Source of the DNA: Bacillota bacterium
GTDB lineage: Bacteria > Bacillota_I > Bacilli_A > ML615J-28 > CAG-698
Length of the DNA: 7,222 nt
Direction of reading: 5' to 3'
NCBI GenBank assembly: GCA_023410025.1
Contig: JAEYQM010000088.1
Coordinates: 1-7,222, forward strand
Shown in pieces: positions 6,832-7,222 of the stretch. Below the pieces are notes generated by a model, which ran no database searches, was not told the DNA's origin, and saw only the letters and a program-made list of their open reading frames with translations. A program made the position numbers and the translations under genes. Position 1 is the stretch's first letter. The number at the start of each line of letters is the position of its first letter.

Positions 6832-6937
6832 GTTATATAAGTTTTTATTATCTTATTATAATTAAAATCTTAGAAATAAAAAAAATTAAAACACAATTGT
6901 ATATAGTAAATATTATTAAAATAAATAATATATCTAT
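6832..6937. other. AT-rich intergenic gap without recognisable gene
   Basis: About 105 bases of nearly pure A/T between the leuS terminator and the ribosome site of the next ORF. TTGTAT at 6897-6902 could be a -35, but no good -10 lies at the right distance (AATAAA or TAATAT at best). No tRNA, riboswitch or repeat is visible. Confidence 0.5.
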
Positions 6938-6942
6938 AGAGG
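6938..6942 (+). promoter_or_regulatory. Ribosome binding site of the last ORF
   Basis: AGAGG lies 6 nt before the ATG at 6949. It is the main reason to accept the start of this otherwise unrecognised ORF. Confidence 0.5.
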
Positions 6943-6948
6943 TATAAT

Positions 6949-7222
6949 ATGTGTTTAAAAAATGAAAAAAGAAATTTACTTAATTTATTAAAAATATATA
7001 GTTGTCAGAATTGTAATAAATTTAATTATAATGAAGAACTATTAATTGGATATAATATAATTAATATTTATCATATAAATAGATGCGAAAAAGACAATGC
7101 TGAAGTTTATAATAATATGAAATTAAAGAAGTTATTATATGAATATTGTATAAATCAAGATAATAGTATTTTATTGTGGGAGGATGAAAATTTATTTAAA
7201 TTAGAAGATTTAGATGTAATTC
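6949..7222 (+). CDS. Hypothetical Cys-containing protein, 3' end outside window
   Basis: The frame opens with ATG TGT at 6949 and stays open for 91 codons to the window edge. I do not recognise it. The visible part is rich in Asn, Lys, Leu, Ile and Tyr, and holds a CxxC pair (Cys19, Cys22), then His42 and Cys46 four residues apart; together these could bind a zinc ion. Cys2 and Cys67 are extra. The rest (NMKLKKLLYEYC, then LLWEDENLFKLEDL) looks helical and acidic, with no signal peptide or membrane helix. By hand count only 39 of 240 bases (6961-7200) are G or C, well below the roughly 30% seen in a sampled line of leuS, which fits a fast-evolving or acquired gene. An HNH-type nuclease fold was considered, but the catalytic histidines are not evident. 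Ribosome site and unbroken frame support coding; function is open. Confidence 0.6.
   Translation, partial: MCLKNEKRNLLNLLKIYSCQNCNKFNYNEELLIGYNIINIYHINRCEKDNAEVYNNMKLKKLLYEYCINQDNSILLWEDENLFKLEDLDVI

Noticed and set aside
6943..6948. TATAAT directly before the last ORF as its promoter
   Set aside because: Transcription from it would begin after the ATG at 6949, and no -35 lies at the right distance; it is more likely chance in AT-rich DNA.
6967..7100. HNH endonuclease or homing element in the last ORF
   Set aside because: CxxC and a later His/Cys are present, but the paired histidines and the asparagine of an HNH core are not visible.
1..7222. CRISPR array, insertion sequence, tRNA or rRNA
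   Set aside because: No spaced direct repeats, no transposase-like frame or terminal inverted repeats, and no cloverleaf or rRNA-like GC-richer block were seen on either strand.

Overview
The window is a very AT-rich, gene-dense stretch of bacterial chromosome with every recognisable gene on the + strand. The AT bias, the AAGGAGG-type ribosome sites, the sigma-A-like promoters, the compact U-tailed terminators and the Bacillota-type families (SLC45-like MFS carrier, CpsB-like PHP protein, DUF1189, an 805-residue LeuRS with editing domain) suggest a low-GC Bacillota or a non-Mycoplasma Mollicute lineage (Acholeplasma, Izemoplasma or Haloplasma-like, or Erysipelotrichia). About 30 tryptophans are all encoded by TGG, so UGA is not read as tryptophan here. 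This placement is inference; no marker in the window fixes the species.

Layout: (1) positions 2-460 are the 3' end of a gene of the zinc-dependent phospholipase C family. (2) A promoter (468-496) drives a two-gene unit: a 12-TM MFS_2/SLC45-type carrier (520-2016) with an unusual charged insert of about 70 residues between TM3 and TM4, then 16 nt later a 204-residue protein (2033-2647). That second protein aligns along its whole length with CpsB/YwqE-type PHP tyrosine phosphatases but has lost nearly all the metal-binding residues. (3) A separate promoter (2651-2679) drives a secreted lipoprotein (2705-3436), closed by a rho-independent terminator (3457-3482). (4) A near-consensus promoter (3505-3533) starts an operon of a DUF1189-like membrane protein (3560-4378) and leuS (4378-6795). 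The two genes overlap by one base (TAATG), and the operon ends in a strong terminator (6800-6831). (5) After an AT-rich gap, a Cys-containing ORF of unknown function starts at 6949 and runs off the window.

How the genes work together: the leuS operon and the transporter operon are independent units, each with its own promoter. The carrier probably moves a sugar or glycoside with a cation. The PHP-like protein travels with it but can hardly be a classical metal-dependent phosphatase, so a binding or regulatory role is the most plausible alternative. The lipoprotein and the DUF1189 protein are envelope proteins of unknown role. The best candidate for something undescribed is the pseudo-phosphatase encoded beside a transporter with an extra extracellular domain.
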